Part shown: one piece after another, positions 26,159 to 33,276 of the stretch
How positions within the stretch are numbered: position 1 is the stretch's first letter
How the letters are laid out: each line of letters opens with the position of its first letter
Source: Acidobacteriota bacterium
GTDB lineage: Bacteria; Acidobacteriota; Blastocatellia; Pyrinomonadales; Pyrinomonadaceae
DNA length: 64,000 nt
NCBI GenBank assembly: GCA_019639235.1
Contig: JAHBSG010000015.1
Coordinates: 1 to 64,000 of the forward strand
Direction: 5' to 3'
Position numbers and translations under genes: made by a program
The notes under the pieces: model-generated
What the model saw: the letters and a program-made list of their open reading frames with translations, nothing else
Database searches by the model: none
What the model was told of the DNA's origin: nothing

Positions 26159-26551
26159 CTATTTTATCGAGACCGTCAACCGATACGTCGCATTGCCGCG
26201 CGTTCCGCTGACCCTGATCCGGTAGTCGCCGTCATAAGGCAGCGAGTTCGTAACGCCGCGTGCTTCGTCCTCTTCGCCCGCATCCTGAAGGTACTCGCCA
26301 TCAGGCCCCTGCACCGTAAAGACGGCGTTGTCCTCGACCGAGCGAATGCTGACCGTCATCATCTGCTCGGCCTTAGCCCGGACTATCCACGTATCGGCAT
26401 CGCCGCGGATAACTGCCCCGCGGACCGTCGCCGAACTCTTCCCGCGGGCAAAGCTGATCCGCTTTGTGATGCCATCAACCGCCAAAACCGAAACTGCTCC
26501 GAGAGCCAAAAGCCCAACAAGTACGGTCAAGAGATTCATTCGTTTCATCAT
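26159..26551 (-). CDS. Exported PPC-like beta-sandwich protein
   Basis: A 130-residue protein with a signal peptide (MMKRMNLLTVLVGLLALGAV, cut near VLAVDG) and one beta-sandwich: GDADTWIVRAKAEQMMTVSI, AVFTVQGPDGEYL, SLPYDGDYRIRVSGTRGNAT and YRLTVSIK. This order of strands, with a D-Y-x-I-x-V strand near the end, resembles the bacterial pre-peptidase C-terminal domain, normally an appendage of secreted enzymes but here free-standing. It is co-transcribed with the SRPBCC gene. Function not deducible. Confidence 0.65.
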   Translation of the reverse strand: MMKRMNLLTVLVGLLALGAVSVLAVDGITKRISFARGKSSATVRGAVIRGDADTWIVRAKAEQMMTVSIRSVEDNAVFTVQGPDGEYLQDAGEEDEARGVTNSLPYDGDYRIRVSGTRGNATYRLTVSIK

Positions 26552-26590
26552 CTGCTCGTTTCCCTTTCGCCCGCTACTCTAAACGAAAAT

Positions 26591-26617
26591 CGCGAGAACT
26601 CAAACTGAGTCCTCGCG
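26591..26617. terminator. Hairpin between gcvPB and the PPC-like gene
   Basis: Arms CGCGAG(A)ACTCA and TGAGT(C)CTCGCG, 3-nt loop, 32 nt after the gcvPB stop. On the minus strand ATTTTCGTTT follows, fitting an intrinsic terminator of the glycine cleavage operon. Confidence 0.6.
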
Positions 26618-26648
26618 AAATAATGCTCTCCGTTCAATTTTTACCGAT

Positions 26649-28172
26649 CTACGCCGAGGCCGCATTTGAGCCCATATCCGGCTTCCAGCGGAGCACTGGT
26701 TTGCGGGCGGCGGTCGCTTCGTCGAGCCGGCCGATGCGGGTCGAGTGCGGAGCCCCGAGCACGAGTTCGGGCGTTTCGCGAGCTTCGCGGTCGACGTGCT
26801 TCATCGCATCGACAAAGGCATCAAGGTCGGCACGGCCAACCGATTCGGTCGGCTCGATCAGCATCGCCCCTTCGACCACGAGCGGGAAATAGATCGTCGG
26901 CGGGTGAAAACCGTAATCGATGAGCCGCTTGGCGATGTCGAGCGTATGAACACCGCTTGCCGTCTGATGCTTGTGCGAGAATATGCCTTCGTGCATGCAG
27001 TCCGCTTCGAAAGGCATGTGGTACGTGTCCTTGAGCTTTGCCGCGACGTAGCGTGCGTTGAGCACCGCCGTCTCGGTCGCTTCGCGAAGCCCTTCGGCAC
27101 CGTGCGTGTAAATGTAGCTCAAGGCCCGGATCATCATTCCGAAATTGCCAAAGAATGCCTTGACCCGGCCGATCGAATGCGGCAGGTCGTAGTTCAGGTG
27201 ATATCGTTCGCCGGTCTTTTCGATCCGCGGCACGGGCAGAAATTCGGCCAGTTCCGCCGTGCAGCAGCAAGGGCCGCAGCCCGGTCCGCCGCCGCCGTGC
27301 GGAGTCGAAAATGTCTTGTGCAGATTGAGGTGAATGACGTCAACGCCCATGTCGCCCGGCCTTGCCACACCGACCAGCGCATTCATGTTCGCGCCGTCCA
27401 TGTAAACAAGCCCGCCGGCGTTATGGATCGTCTCGCAGATCTCCTTGATGTTCGTTTCAAAGATGCCAACCGTGTTCGGGTTCGTCAGCATCAGTCCCGC
27501 GACGCCGCCCTCGGCACAAAGCTCGCGGAGGTGATCCATGTCGGTCAGCCCATCCTCATTCGCTCGGATCGCCTTTACCGTAAATCCGGCAAGTGCGGCA
27601 GAGGCCGGATTCGTCCCGTGGGCCGATTCCGGGATGAGCATCACACGGCGGTCCTTTGAGGCCTCGCCGTCGCGCTTGTCAAGAAATGCACGGATCAGCA
27701 TCACGCCCGTCATTTCGCCCTGGGCACCGGCCGCGGGCTGGAGCGAAACGCCCGGCAGGCCCGTGATCTCGGCAAGGTCTTCCTGCAGCCGATACATCAG
27801 CTCAAGCGCGCCCTGCGTCTCTTCCTCCGGAGCAAGCGGATGCAGGTTGGTGTATCCGCCGATGCGTGCGACCTTTTCGTTAAGCCGCGAGTTGTACTTC
27901 ATCGTGCATGAGCCGAGTGGGTACATCCCGAGGTCGATCGAGTAGTTCCACGTCGAGATACGCGTAAAATGCCGGATCACGTCCACTTCCGAGACCTCCG
28001 GAACATCGGCCAGCCCGTCGCCGCGGCGAAGCTCCGACGGGATGATCTCATCCATATTCGCCGCCTCAACATCAAGCTTCGGCAGGCGATAGCCGACGCG
28101 TCCCGTCTGCGACCGCTCAAAGATCAATCCCTCGTTCTGTGTCGGATGCTGTGTAACTTTTGTGATGCTCAT
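26649..28172 (-). CDS. gcvPB: Glycine dehydrogenase (decarboxylating) subunit 2
   Basis: A 507-residue second half of the split P-protein, which decarboxylates glycine on PLP and passes the aminomethyl group to lipoyl-GcvH. The PLP lysine is in HLNLHKTFSTPHGGGGPGCG (about residue 285); other conserved parts are MYPLGSCTMKYN, LQPAAGAQGEMTGVMLIRAF and SAHGTNPASAALAGF. The length is typical of the beta subunit. It is the last gene of the operon and is separated from gcvPA by an aminotransferase and a zinc-ribbon gene, an unusual interruption since the two halves form one enzyme. The hairpin at 26591 follows. Confidence 0.95.
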   Translation of the reverse strand: MSITKVTQHPTQNEGLIFERSQTGRVGYRLPKLDVEAANMDEIIPSELRRGDGLADVPEVSEVDVIRHFTRISTWNYSIDLGMYPLGSCTMKYNSRLNEKVARIGGYTNLHPLAPEEETQGALELMYRLQEDLAEITGLPGVSLQPAAGAQGEMTGVMLIRAFLDKRDGEASKDRRVMLIPESAHGTNPASAALAGFTVKAIRANEDGLTDMDHLRELCAEGGVAGLMLTNPNTVGIFETNIKEICETIHNAGGLVYMDGANMNALVGVARPGDMGVDVIHLNLHKTFSTPHGGGGPGCGPCCCTAELAEFLPVPRIEKTGERYHLNYDLPHSIGRVKAFFGNFGMMIRALSYIYTHGAEGLREATETAVLNARYVAAKLKDTYHMPFEADCMHEGIFSHKHQTASGVHTLDIAKRLIDYGFHPPTIYFPLVVEGAMLIEPTESVGRADLDAFVDAMKHVDREARETPELVLGAPHSTRIGRLDEATAARKPVLRWKPDMGSNAASA

Positions 28173-28232
28173 GCTGTTTCCCTAACCTATGTAGCAATTG
28201 GAAATTGCTGAATCTCTTTCAATGAAAGTCTC

Positions 28233-29573
28233 TTACGCTTTCGGCAAACCCTTCTTTGCTACGTCCTCGACCACGCTGCAAAAGCGGTCGAGTTCCCAAA
28301 GCGTCGTGTAAACATTCGGCGTTATCCGTATGCCGGTAAATTCCTCATGCACGATCGGCGTCGTAAATATCTTGTGCCTCGCCATCAGATAGCTTCCGAG
28401 TTCCCGCGGATCGACGCCTTCGATCTTGAAATTCCCTATCGCACATGACTGTGCCGGATCGAACGACGTATTGAACCCAACCTTCGGAACCTCGCGGAGC
28501 CGGTTCATCCAATAACGTGACAAATACCGAAGCCGTTCTTCCTTCCTCTTCGCACCGATGGCGTGGTGAAACAGGATCGCCTCGCCGATCGCCAGACGCA
28601 TCGCTGCCGAGTGCGTCCCGATCTCCTCGAACTTGCGGATGTCCGCCCGGTTCTTGTCCTCGCTCGCCATCAGCGCCCAGACCTTCGGGATCTTCTCCTT
28701 GCGGACGTAAAGCATTCCCGTGCCCTTCGGGGCATAAAGCCATTTGTGAAGCGACGTCCCGAAATAATCGCAGCCGAGGTCGTCCCGCTTGAAGTCGAAT
28801 TGGGCAAATGAATGCGCCCCATCGACGATGGTCTCGACCCCGCGTGCCCTCGCCATTTCGCAGACCTTGCGGACCGGTGTGATCTGCCCGGTAAGGTTGA
28901 TCATGTGCGAGATCAGGATCAGCTTCGTCCGCGGCGTCATCGCCTGCTCGTAGGCCTTAGCGATCTCATCCGCGCTCGCCGGTGCGACCGGCACCTTGAT
29001 GAGCTTTAGCTTCAGCCCCTCGCGGAGTTCCCGCTGGCGGAGCGTGGTCAGCATCCGCGGGTAATCCTGCGTCGTCGTCAGTATCTCGTCGCCGGCCTTG
29101 AGGTCGAGCCCCATCAGGAGGATCTCAAGCGATTCCGATGCGTTTCGCGTTATCGCGATCTCCTCGCGGTCGCAGCCGAACATTTCGGCCAGGCCCGTCC
29201 GAACGGTCTCGGACTGCGGCTCGAGCAACTGCCACATCGTGTAGGCCGTCGCGTCCTCCTGCTGCCAGGTGTAGCGGACAAAAGCTTCGGTAACGATCCG
29301 CGGGCTCGGGCTTACGCCGCCGTTGTTGAGGTTGACGATACCCCGCGTTACCGAGAACGACTGCTGGATCGCCGCCCAAAAATCCTCATCCGCAGCAGCC
29401 TCTACCGGCGAAAGATGCTCGACCGCCTTCGTCGCCGCCTCTACATTCTCAAAGAGCGAACCGACCACCGCCGACGACATCGCCATAAGGCCAAGGCCCT
29501 TGCCGACCGAGCCGAGGAACCGCCGGCGGTCGACGTCAAGAAAGTTCTCTTTTGAGCGTCTTTGCACTTTCAA
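28233..29573 (-). CDS. Tat-exported class V aminotransferase (CefD-like)
   Basis: A 446-residue fold-type I PLP enzyme of the class V/isopenicillin-N epimerase-like group. The PLP lysine is in FGTSLHKWLYAPKGTGMLYV; ITRNASESLEILLMGLDL and VETIVDGAHSFAQFDF carry other cofactor contacts. The N-terminus is a twin-arginine signal, DRRRFLGSVGKGLGLMAMSS, so the folded holoenzyme is probably exported. Reactions in this group range from cysteine desulfuration to epimerisation; the substrate is not predictable. The start is TTG at 29573 or GTG at 29567, overlapping the end of the zinc-ribbon gene by about 38 nt. Its position inside the glycine cleavage operon is odd for an exported enzyme. Confidence 0.85.
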   Translation of the reverse strand: MKVQRRSKENFLDVDRRRFLGSVGKGLGLMAMSSAVVGSLFENVEAATKAVEHLSPVEAAADEDFWAAIQQSFSVTRGIVNLNNGGVSPSPRIVTEAFVRYTWQQEDATAYTMWQLLEPQSETVRTGLAEMFGCDREEIAITRNASESLEILLMGLDLKAGDEILTTTQDYPRMLTTLRQRELREGLKLKLIKVPVAPASADEIAKAYEQAMTPRTKLILISHMINLTGQITPVRKVCEMARARGVETIVDGAHSFAQFDFKRDDLGCDYFGTSLHKWLYAPKGTGMLYVRKEKIPKVWALMASEDKNRADIRKFEEIGTHSAAMRLAIGEAILFHHAIGAKRKEERLRYLSRYWMNRLREVPKVGFNTSFDPAQSCAIGNFKIEGVDPRELGSYLMARHKIFTTPIVHEEFTGIRITPNVYTTLWELDRFCSVVEDVAKKGLPKA

Positions 29574-29760
29574 GTTCCGCCTTGCATGACCAGCAAATGT
29601 ACGCCTCGGCGTTTACAGCGGCGAGGCATTTCGGGCATCGCGGCCCGCGGCTCCGGTACCAGTCCAAAATGTCGCGGCCGGCAAGGCTGAGGGCCACGGC
29701 AAGAGCAAATGTCAAAACCGCTCCGAGACAAATTGCGATCTCGAAAGGCCCGAAGATCAT
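29536..29760 (-). CDS. Small membrane protein with zinc ribbon
   Basis: A 74-residue protein: one N-terminal membrane helix (IAICLGAVLTFALAVALSLA), a short amphipathic stretch (DILDWYRSRG) and a rubredoxin-like knuckle pair CPKC...CWSC near residues 42-61. The ATG at 29760 lies 7 nt after the gcvPA stop, and the 3' end overlaps the aminotransferase gene by 38 nt, so the three are translated together. The topology would place the ribbon on the cytoplasmic or periplasmic face depending on helix orientation. No known function; a helper for the neighbouring Tat-exported enzyme is one guess. Confidence 0.65.
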   Translation of the reverse strand: MIFGPFEIAICLGAVLTFALAVALSLAGRDILDWYRSRGPRCPKCLAAVNAEAYICWSCKAELESAKTLKRELS

Positions 29761-29767
29761 AAACCCA

Positions 29768-31105
29768 TTACGCCGCGGCGAGCCCGGCAACGAGCTTATC
29801 GATGTGCTCCTTCTTCGCCGTTTCGGTCACAGCGACGATGAAGTCGTTCTCGTGTCCGTCATAATATTTCGAAACGGCAAGTCCGCCGATAACACCGCTT
29901 TCGGTCCGCACTTTCTCAAGTATCTCGGTCGCCGGACGCGGCCCACGGACCAGAAATTCGTTGAACGTCGGGGCCGAGAATGGTATTGAAAATCCCTCGA
30001 TCGCCGCGATCTGCCGCTTTGCATACGCGGCCTTTTGAGCATTCTGTTCCGCGACTTCCTGCAGGCCCTTCTTGCCCATCGCTTCCATATAAATGGTCGC
30101 GGCAAGTGCGATCAGCCCCTGGTTCGTGCAAATGTTAGAGGTCGCCTTCTCGCGGCGGATGTGCTGCTCGCGGGTCGAGAGCGTCAGCACAAAACCGCGA
30201 TTGCCGTCCTTGTCGTAGGCGACTCCGCAAAGCCGGCCCGGCATACTGCGGACATATTTTTCCCTCGTCGCGAAAAGCCCAAGGTGCGGCCCGCCAAAGC
30301 TCATCGGGATGCCGAACGACTGTCCTTCGCCGACCACGATATCGGCTCCGCATTCGCCGGGTGTTTTGAGCAGCCCGAACGAGATCGCCTCGGTCACCGT
30401 GACCACCAGTAACGCCCCGACGGCGTGTGCCGCTTCGGCCAGCGACTTCAGGTCCTCGACCGAACCGAAGAAGTTCGGCGACTGCACGACCAGGGCCGCC
30501 GTCTTGTCATCGAGGGCCTCAAGCCCCGCAACGCGTCCTGTCGCCTCATCGTAGCCGATCTCAACGATCTCCGTGTCGCCGTGCTGGGCGTACGTCACCG
30601 CCACATCGCGATACTCCGGGTGCACCGACCTCGCGACGACGATCTTGTCCCGCCGCGTCACCCGCTGTGCCATCAGATAAGCCTCGGCCATTGCCGTCGA
30701 GCCGTCGTACATCGAAGCGTTCGCCACTTCCATTCCCGTCAGTTGGCAGATCAGCGTCTGGAACTCGAAGATATACTGAAGTGTGCCCTGCGAGATCTCC
30801 GGCTGATACGGCGTGTAGGACGTAAAGAACTCCGACCGCTGGATCAGATGATCGACGATCGTCGGCGAAAAATGCGAGTAAACGCCGGCACCAAGGAACG
30901 ACGGCTTAGTCGCCGCGGTGTTGCGGGCCGCCATTTCTTCCATCGCGGCGATCACTTCCGGCTCGGCGAGCGGGTCGGTGATCTTCAGCTCGCGGCCGAG
31001 CTGGACGTCCTGCGGGATCGTGCGGAAAAGCTCGCTCGCACTTCCGAGCCCGAGCATCGAGAGCATCTCCTGCCGCTCCTCGGGTGAATTTGGTATGTAG
31101 CGCAT
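29768..31105 (-). CDS. gcvPA: Glycine dehydrogenase (decarboxylating) subunit 1
   Basis: A 445-residue first half of the split glycine decarboxylase. It starts MRYIPNSPEERQEMLSMLGL and has FLGAGVYSHFSPTIVDHLIQ, FTSYTPYQPEISQGTLQYIF, ANASMYDGSTAMAEAYLMAQ and EGQSFGIPMSFGGPHLGLFA, all typical of GcvPA. It provides part of the active site completed by GcvPB. It follows gcvH by 73 bp, a gap filled by an inverted heptad repeat array, and is followed closely by the zinc-ribbon gene. The start ATG lies just beyond the array. Together with GcvT and GcvH it makes the cytoplasmic glycine cleavage complex, feeding methylene-tetrahydrofolate. Confidence 0.95.
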   Translation of the reverse strand: MRYIPNSPEERQEMLSMLGLGSASELFRTIPQDVQLGRELKITDPLAEPEVIAAMEEMAARNTAATKPSFLGAGVYSHFSPTIVDHLIQRSEFFTSYTPYQPEISQGTLQYIFEFQTLICQLTGMEVANASMYDGSTAMAEAYLMAQRVTRRDKIVVARSVHPEYRDVAVTYAQHGDTEIVEIGYDEATGRVAGLEALDDKTAALVVQSPNFFGSVEDLKSLAEAAHAVGALLVVTVTEAISFGLLKTPGECGADIVVGEGQSFGIPMSFGGPHLGLFATREKYVRSMPGRLCGVAYDKDGNRGFVLTLSTREQHIRREKATSNICTNQGLIALAATIYMEAMGKKGLQEVAEQNAQKAAYAKRQIAAIEGFSIPFSAPTFNEFLVRGPRPATEILEKVRTESGVIGGLAVSKYYDGHENDFIVAVTETAKKEHIDKLVAGLAAA

Positions 31106-31112
31106 AATGAAA

Positions 31113-31189
31113 CTGATAACGGATAATGGACAGCGGAGAATGAACCGCCTGCCGCAATTGTCCGTTGTCCACTGTCAACTATCCATTGG
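31113..31189. repeat. Inverted heptad repeat array at the gcvH 3' end
   Basis: Left arm CTGATAA CGGATAA TGGACAG; right arm CAATTGT CCGTTGT CCACTGT; all units are 7 bp and the two arms are reverse-complementary in register. The gcvH stop codon (31179-31181) lies inside the right arm. Confidence 0.75.
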
Positions 31190-31568
31190 AACTGAGGTAT
31201 TCTTCGTATTCGGCCGAGCTCATCATCGCATCGGCCTCGCCCGGATTGTCCATCTTCACCTTGACCATCCAGCCGTCGCCGTAGGGGTCGTTGTTGACGG
31301 ATTCCGGAGCGTCGTTGAGCCCCTCATTGACTTCGACGACCTCGCCGCCGACCGGCGTAAAGATCTCGGAAACGGCCTTGACCGATTCGACCGAGCCGAA
31401 CGCCTCGTGCGTGGCAAATTTATCGCCCGCACGCGGAAAATCGACATAGACCACATCGCCGAGCGACGACTGTGCGTAGTCCGTAATGCCGATCGTAGCA
31501 ACGTCGCCTTCAACCGAGACCCACTCGTGGTCTTTACTGTATCTTAGATTTTCAGGAATGTTTGACAT
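31179..31568 (-). CDS. gcvH: Glycine cleavage system H protein
   Basis: A 129-residue lipoyl carrier. The lipoylation site is FGSVESVKAVSEIFTPV, with the modified lysine in ESVKA; the start NLRYSKDHEWVSVEGDVATI and the turn GDVVYVDFPRAGDKFATHEA are also characteristic. It shuttles the aminomethyl group between the P and T proteins. It lies 41 bp after gcvT and before gcvPA. The last residues (SSNG, stop) come from the heptad array at 31113-31189, so the natural C-terminus may have been trimmed or replaced by a few residues; the lipoyl domain itself is complete. Ribosome-binding site weak. Confidence 0.95.
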   Translation of the reverse strand: MSNIPENLRYSKDHEWVSVEGDVATIGITDYAQSSLGDVVYVDFPRAGDKFATHEAFGSVESVKAVSEIFTPVGGEVVEVNEGLNDAPESVNNDPYGDGWMVKVKMDNPGEADAMMSSAEYEEYLSSNG

Positions 31569-31609
31569 AGATTTCGGATGTGTAAACCTTCTAATTTGTA
31601 AAACAAGAG

Positions 31610-32719
31610 CTACTTTTCGCGTTTGTAGAACGGTGTCGGGACGACCACGGCCGCCACCTGCTTCCCGCGGATATCGACCTTGATCTCCTGGCCGGGATTC
31701 GCGAATTCCGCTGGCAAAAATGCCAGCCCGATATTCTTTTTGAGGAACGGTGCCGGCGACCCCGAAGTAACCACACCGGCCTTTTCGCCGTTGATATAAA
31801 CGTCAAAACCGTCGCGGGCGATTCCCGGTTCGGTCATTTCAAATCCGGCGAGCTTTCTCTTGAGGCCGGCTTCCTTCATTGCGGCGAGTTTGTCCTTGCC
31901 GATGAATTCCGCTTCCTTCCCAAGCTTCGTTATCCAGCCGAGCCCAGCCTCGAGCGGTGCAATATCGTCGCCGAGTTCGTGGCCGTAAAGCGACATTGCC
32001 GCCTCTAGGCGAAGCGTATTCCTCGCCGCTAGACCGCACGGCAAAATGCCGTCGTCCGATCCCGCGTGCATCATTGCGTTCCAGAGTTGGACCGCCTTAT
32101 CCGGTGCGGCATAGACCTCAAACCCGTCCTCGCCTGTGTAACCGGTCCGCGAAATGATCGCCGGAACGCCGTCAACCTCGCCTTCGGTGAACCAATAATA
32201 CTTGATGCCGGTGAGGTCCGTTTCGGTCAGCTTTTTCAATATCTCGAGCGCCCTCGGCCCTTGTATCGCGATCTGGCAATAATCCGCCGAGGCGTTCCGC
32301 AGAGCGAGGTCGTCGTGCTCCGAGTGGTGCGAGCGGATCCACGCCCAGTCCTTTTCGGTCGTTGCGGCATTTACCACCAAAAGCAACCTCTCCGGCCCGA
32401 AACGATAGACCAGCAGGTCATCGACCACACCGCCGTCGTGATTCGTAAAGCACGAATAATGAGCTTGCCCGTCGGCGAGTTTGGTTACGTCGTTCGTCGT
32501 CAGGCGGTTGACGAAAGCGATCGCGTCGGGGCCTTCGACCCAGATCTCGCCCATGTGCGAAACGTCAAAAAGCCCGGCCCGCGTTCGCGTTGCCATGTGC
32601 TCTTCGATAACACCGGCCTTGTATTGGACCGGCATGTCCCAGCCGCCAAAATCGACCATTTTCCCGCCGAGTTCGCGGTGCACGCCATTAAGCGGCGTCT
32701 TCTTTAATTCGGTTGACAT
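31610..32719 (-). CDS. gcvT: Aminomethyltransferase (glycine cleavage T protein)
   Basis: A 369-residue GcvT, which transfers the lipoyl-bound methylene group to tetrahydrofolate, releasing ammonia. Diagnostic parts are TPLNGVHRELGGKMVDFGGW, GLFDVSHMGEIWVEG, SRTGYTGEDGFEVYAAP and LGWITKLGKEAEFIGKDKL. The length is normal. It is preceded on the same strand by a ferredoxin-like gene (55 nt gap), followed by gcvH. No glycine riboswitch was seen upstream, so control of the operon is not evident from sequence. Confidence 0.95.
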   Translation of the reverse strand: MSTELKKTPLNGVHRELGGKMVDFGGWDMPVQYKAGVIEEHMATRTRAGLFDVSHMGEIWVEGPDAIAFVNRLTTNDVTKLADGQAHYSCFTNHDGGVVDDLLVYRFGPERLLLVVNAATTEKDWAWIRSHHSEHDDLALRNASADYCQIAIQGPRALEILKKLTETDLTGIKYYWFTEGEVDGVPAIISRTGYTGEDGFEVYAAPDKAVQLWNAMMHAGSDDGILPCGLAARNTLRLEAAMSLYGHELGDDIAPLEAGLGWITKLGKEAEFIGKDKLAAMKEAGLKRKLAGFEMTEPGIARDGFDVYINGEKAGVVTSGSPAPFLKKNIGLAFLPAEFANPGQEIKVDIRGKQVAAVVVPTPFYKREK

Positions 32720-32774
32720 AAGTGCGAAAAGTTAATCGTAATCGACTAAGGTATTCTCCGCAAACCCGCCTGCC

Positions 32775-33182
32775 CTAACCGGCCGATTCCGACCCGAATT
32801 CTTCTATCAAAGCGAGCCGCTCGACCACCTCGCCGCGTTCCAGATGGCTTTCGACGATCTCGCTGACGTCCTCGGCCTGCACCTGGGCGTACCAGACGCC
32901 CTCCGGATAGACCAGAACCGCCGGACCGACCGAGCAAAACCCGACCGATCCGCAGTCCGTCAGCACCACCGGGCCTTCCGGATTGCGTCCCTTCGAGGGC
33001 TTCCCGTACCGAATCTCCTTCTCCGCCAGTATGCGTTCAAATTCGGCCTTTACATCCGCGGCTCCGACCGCCGCACAGCTCTTGCCGTTGCAGACGAAAA
33101 CGTGCCTGCGGACCGGTGCTTCAGCCACCGGAGCGAGCTTTACAAGCCTTTCCCGGCCCTCGATCTTCTTTGGCTTCGCCAT
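32775..33182 (-). CDS. Thioredoxin-like [2Fe-2S] ferredoxin
   Basis: A 135-residue thioredoxin-fold ferredoxin of the NuoE/Aquifex-Fd type: VFVCNGKSCAAVGAADVKAE for the first cysteine pair and TDCGSVGFCSVGPAVLVYPE for the second, with the family ending GPAVLVYPEGVWY. Most members have CLGxC in the second site; here Ser occupies that position and the Cys sits two residues earlier (C-G-S-V-G-F-C), a shift that may still bind the cluster. It is the first gene before gcvT. It may pass electrons for lipoate or other redox chemistry, but a link to glycine cleavage is only positional. Confidence 0.8.
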   Translation of the reverse strand: MAKPKKIEGRERLVKLAPVAEAPVRRHVFVCNGKSCAAVGAADVKAEFERILAEKEIRYGKPSKGRNPEGPVVLTDCGSVGFCSVGPAVLVYPEGVWYAQVQAEDVSEIVESHLERGEVVERLALIEEFGSESAG

Positions 33183-33253
33183 TACGAATATTGTGCCACG
33201 TTTACCCGCCGGAATGCATCGAAACGCACGGGTTTTGTGTTAGACTTTTCGTA

Positions 33254-33271
33254 GGTAAACGTGTGTTTACC
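33254..33271. promoter_or_regulatory. Palindrome between the ferredoxin and FHA-protease genes
   Basis: GGTAAACGTGTGTTTACC, 7-bp arms around GTGT, 5 bp before the ATG at 33277, in the 94-bp divergent gap. ACGTTTACCCG recurs at 33198-33208. A repressor site or a translation-blocking hairpin would both fit. Confidence 0.5.
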
Positions 33272-33276
33272 CGACA

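Noticed and set aside
31106-31178. The gcvH-gcvPA gap as a regulatory RNA
   Set aside because: Its structure is fully explained by inverted heptad units; similar arrays lie at unrelated genes.
32720-33276. Glycine riboswitch before the gcv operon
   Set aside because: The short gaps before gcvT and the ferredoxin gene hold no room for, or motif of, the aptamer.
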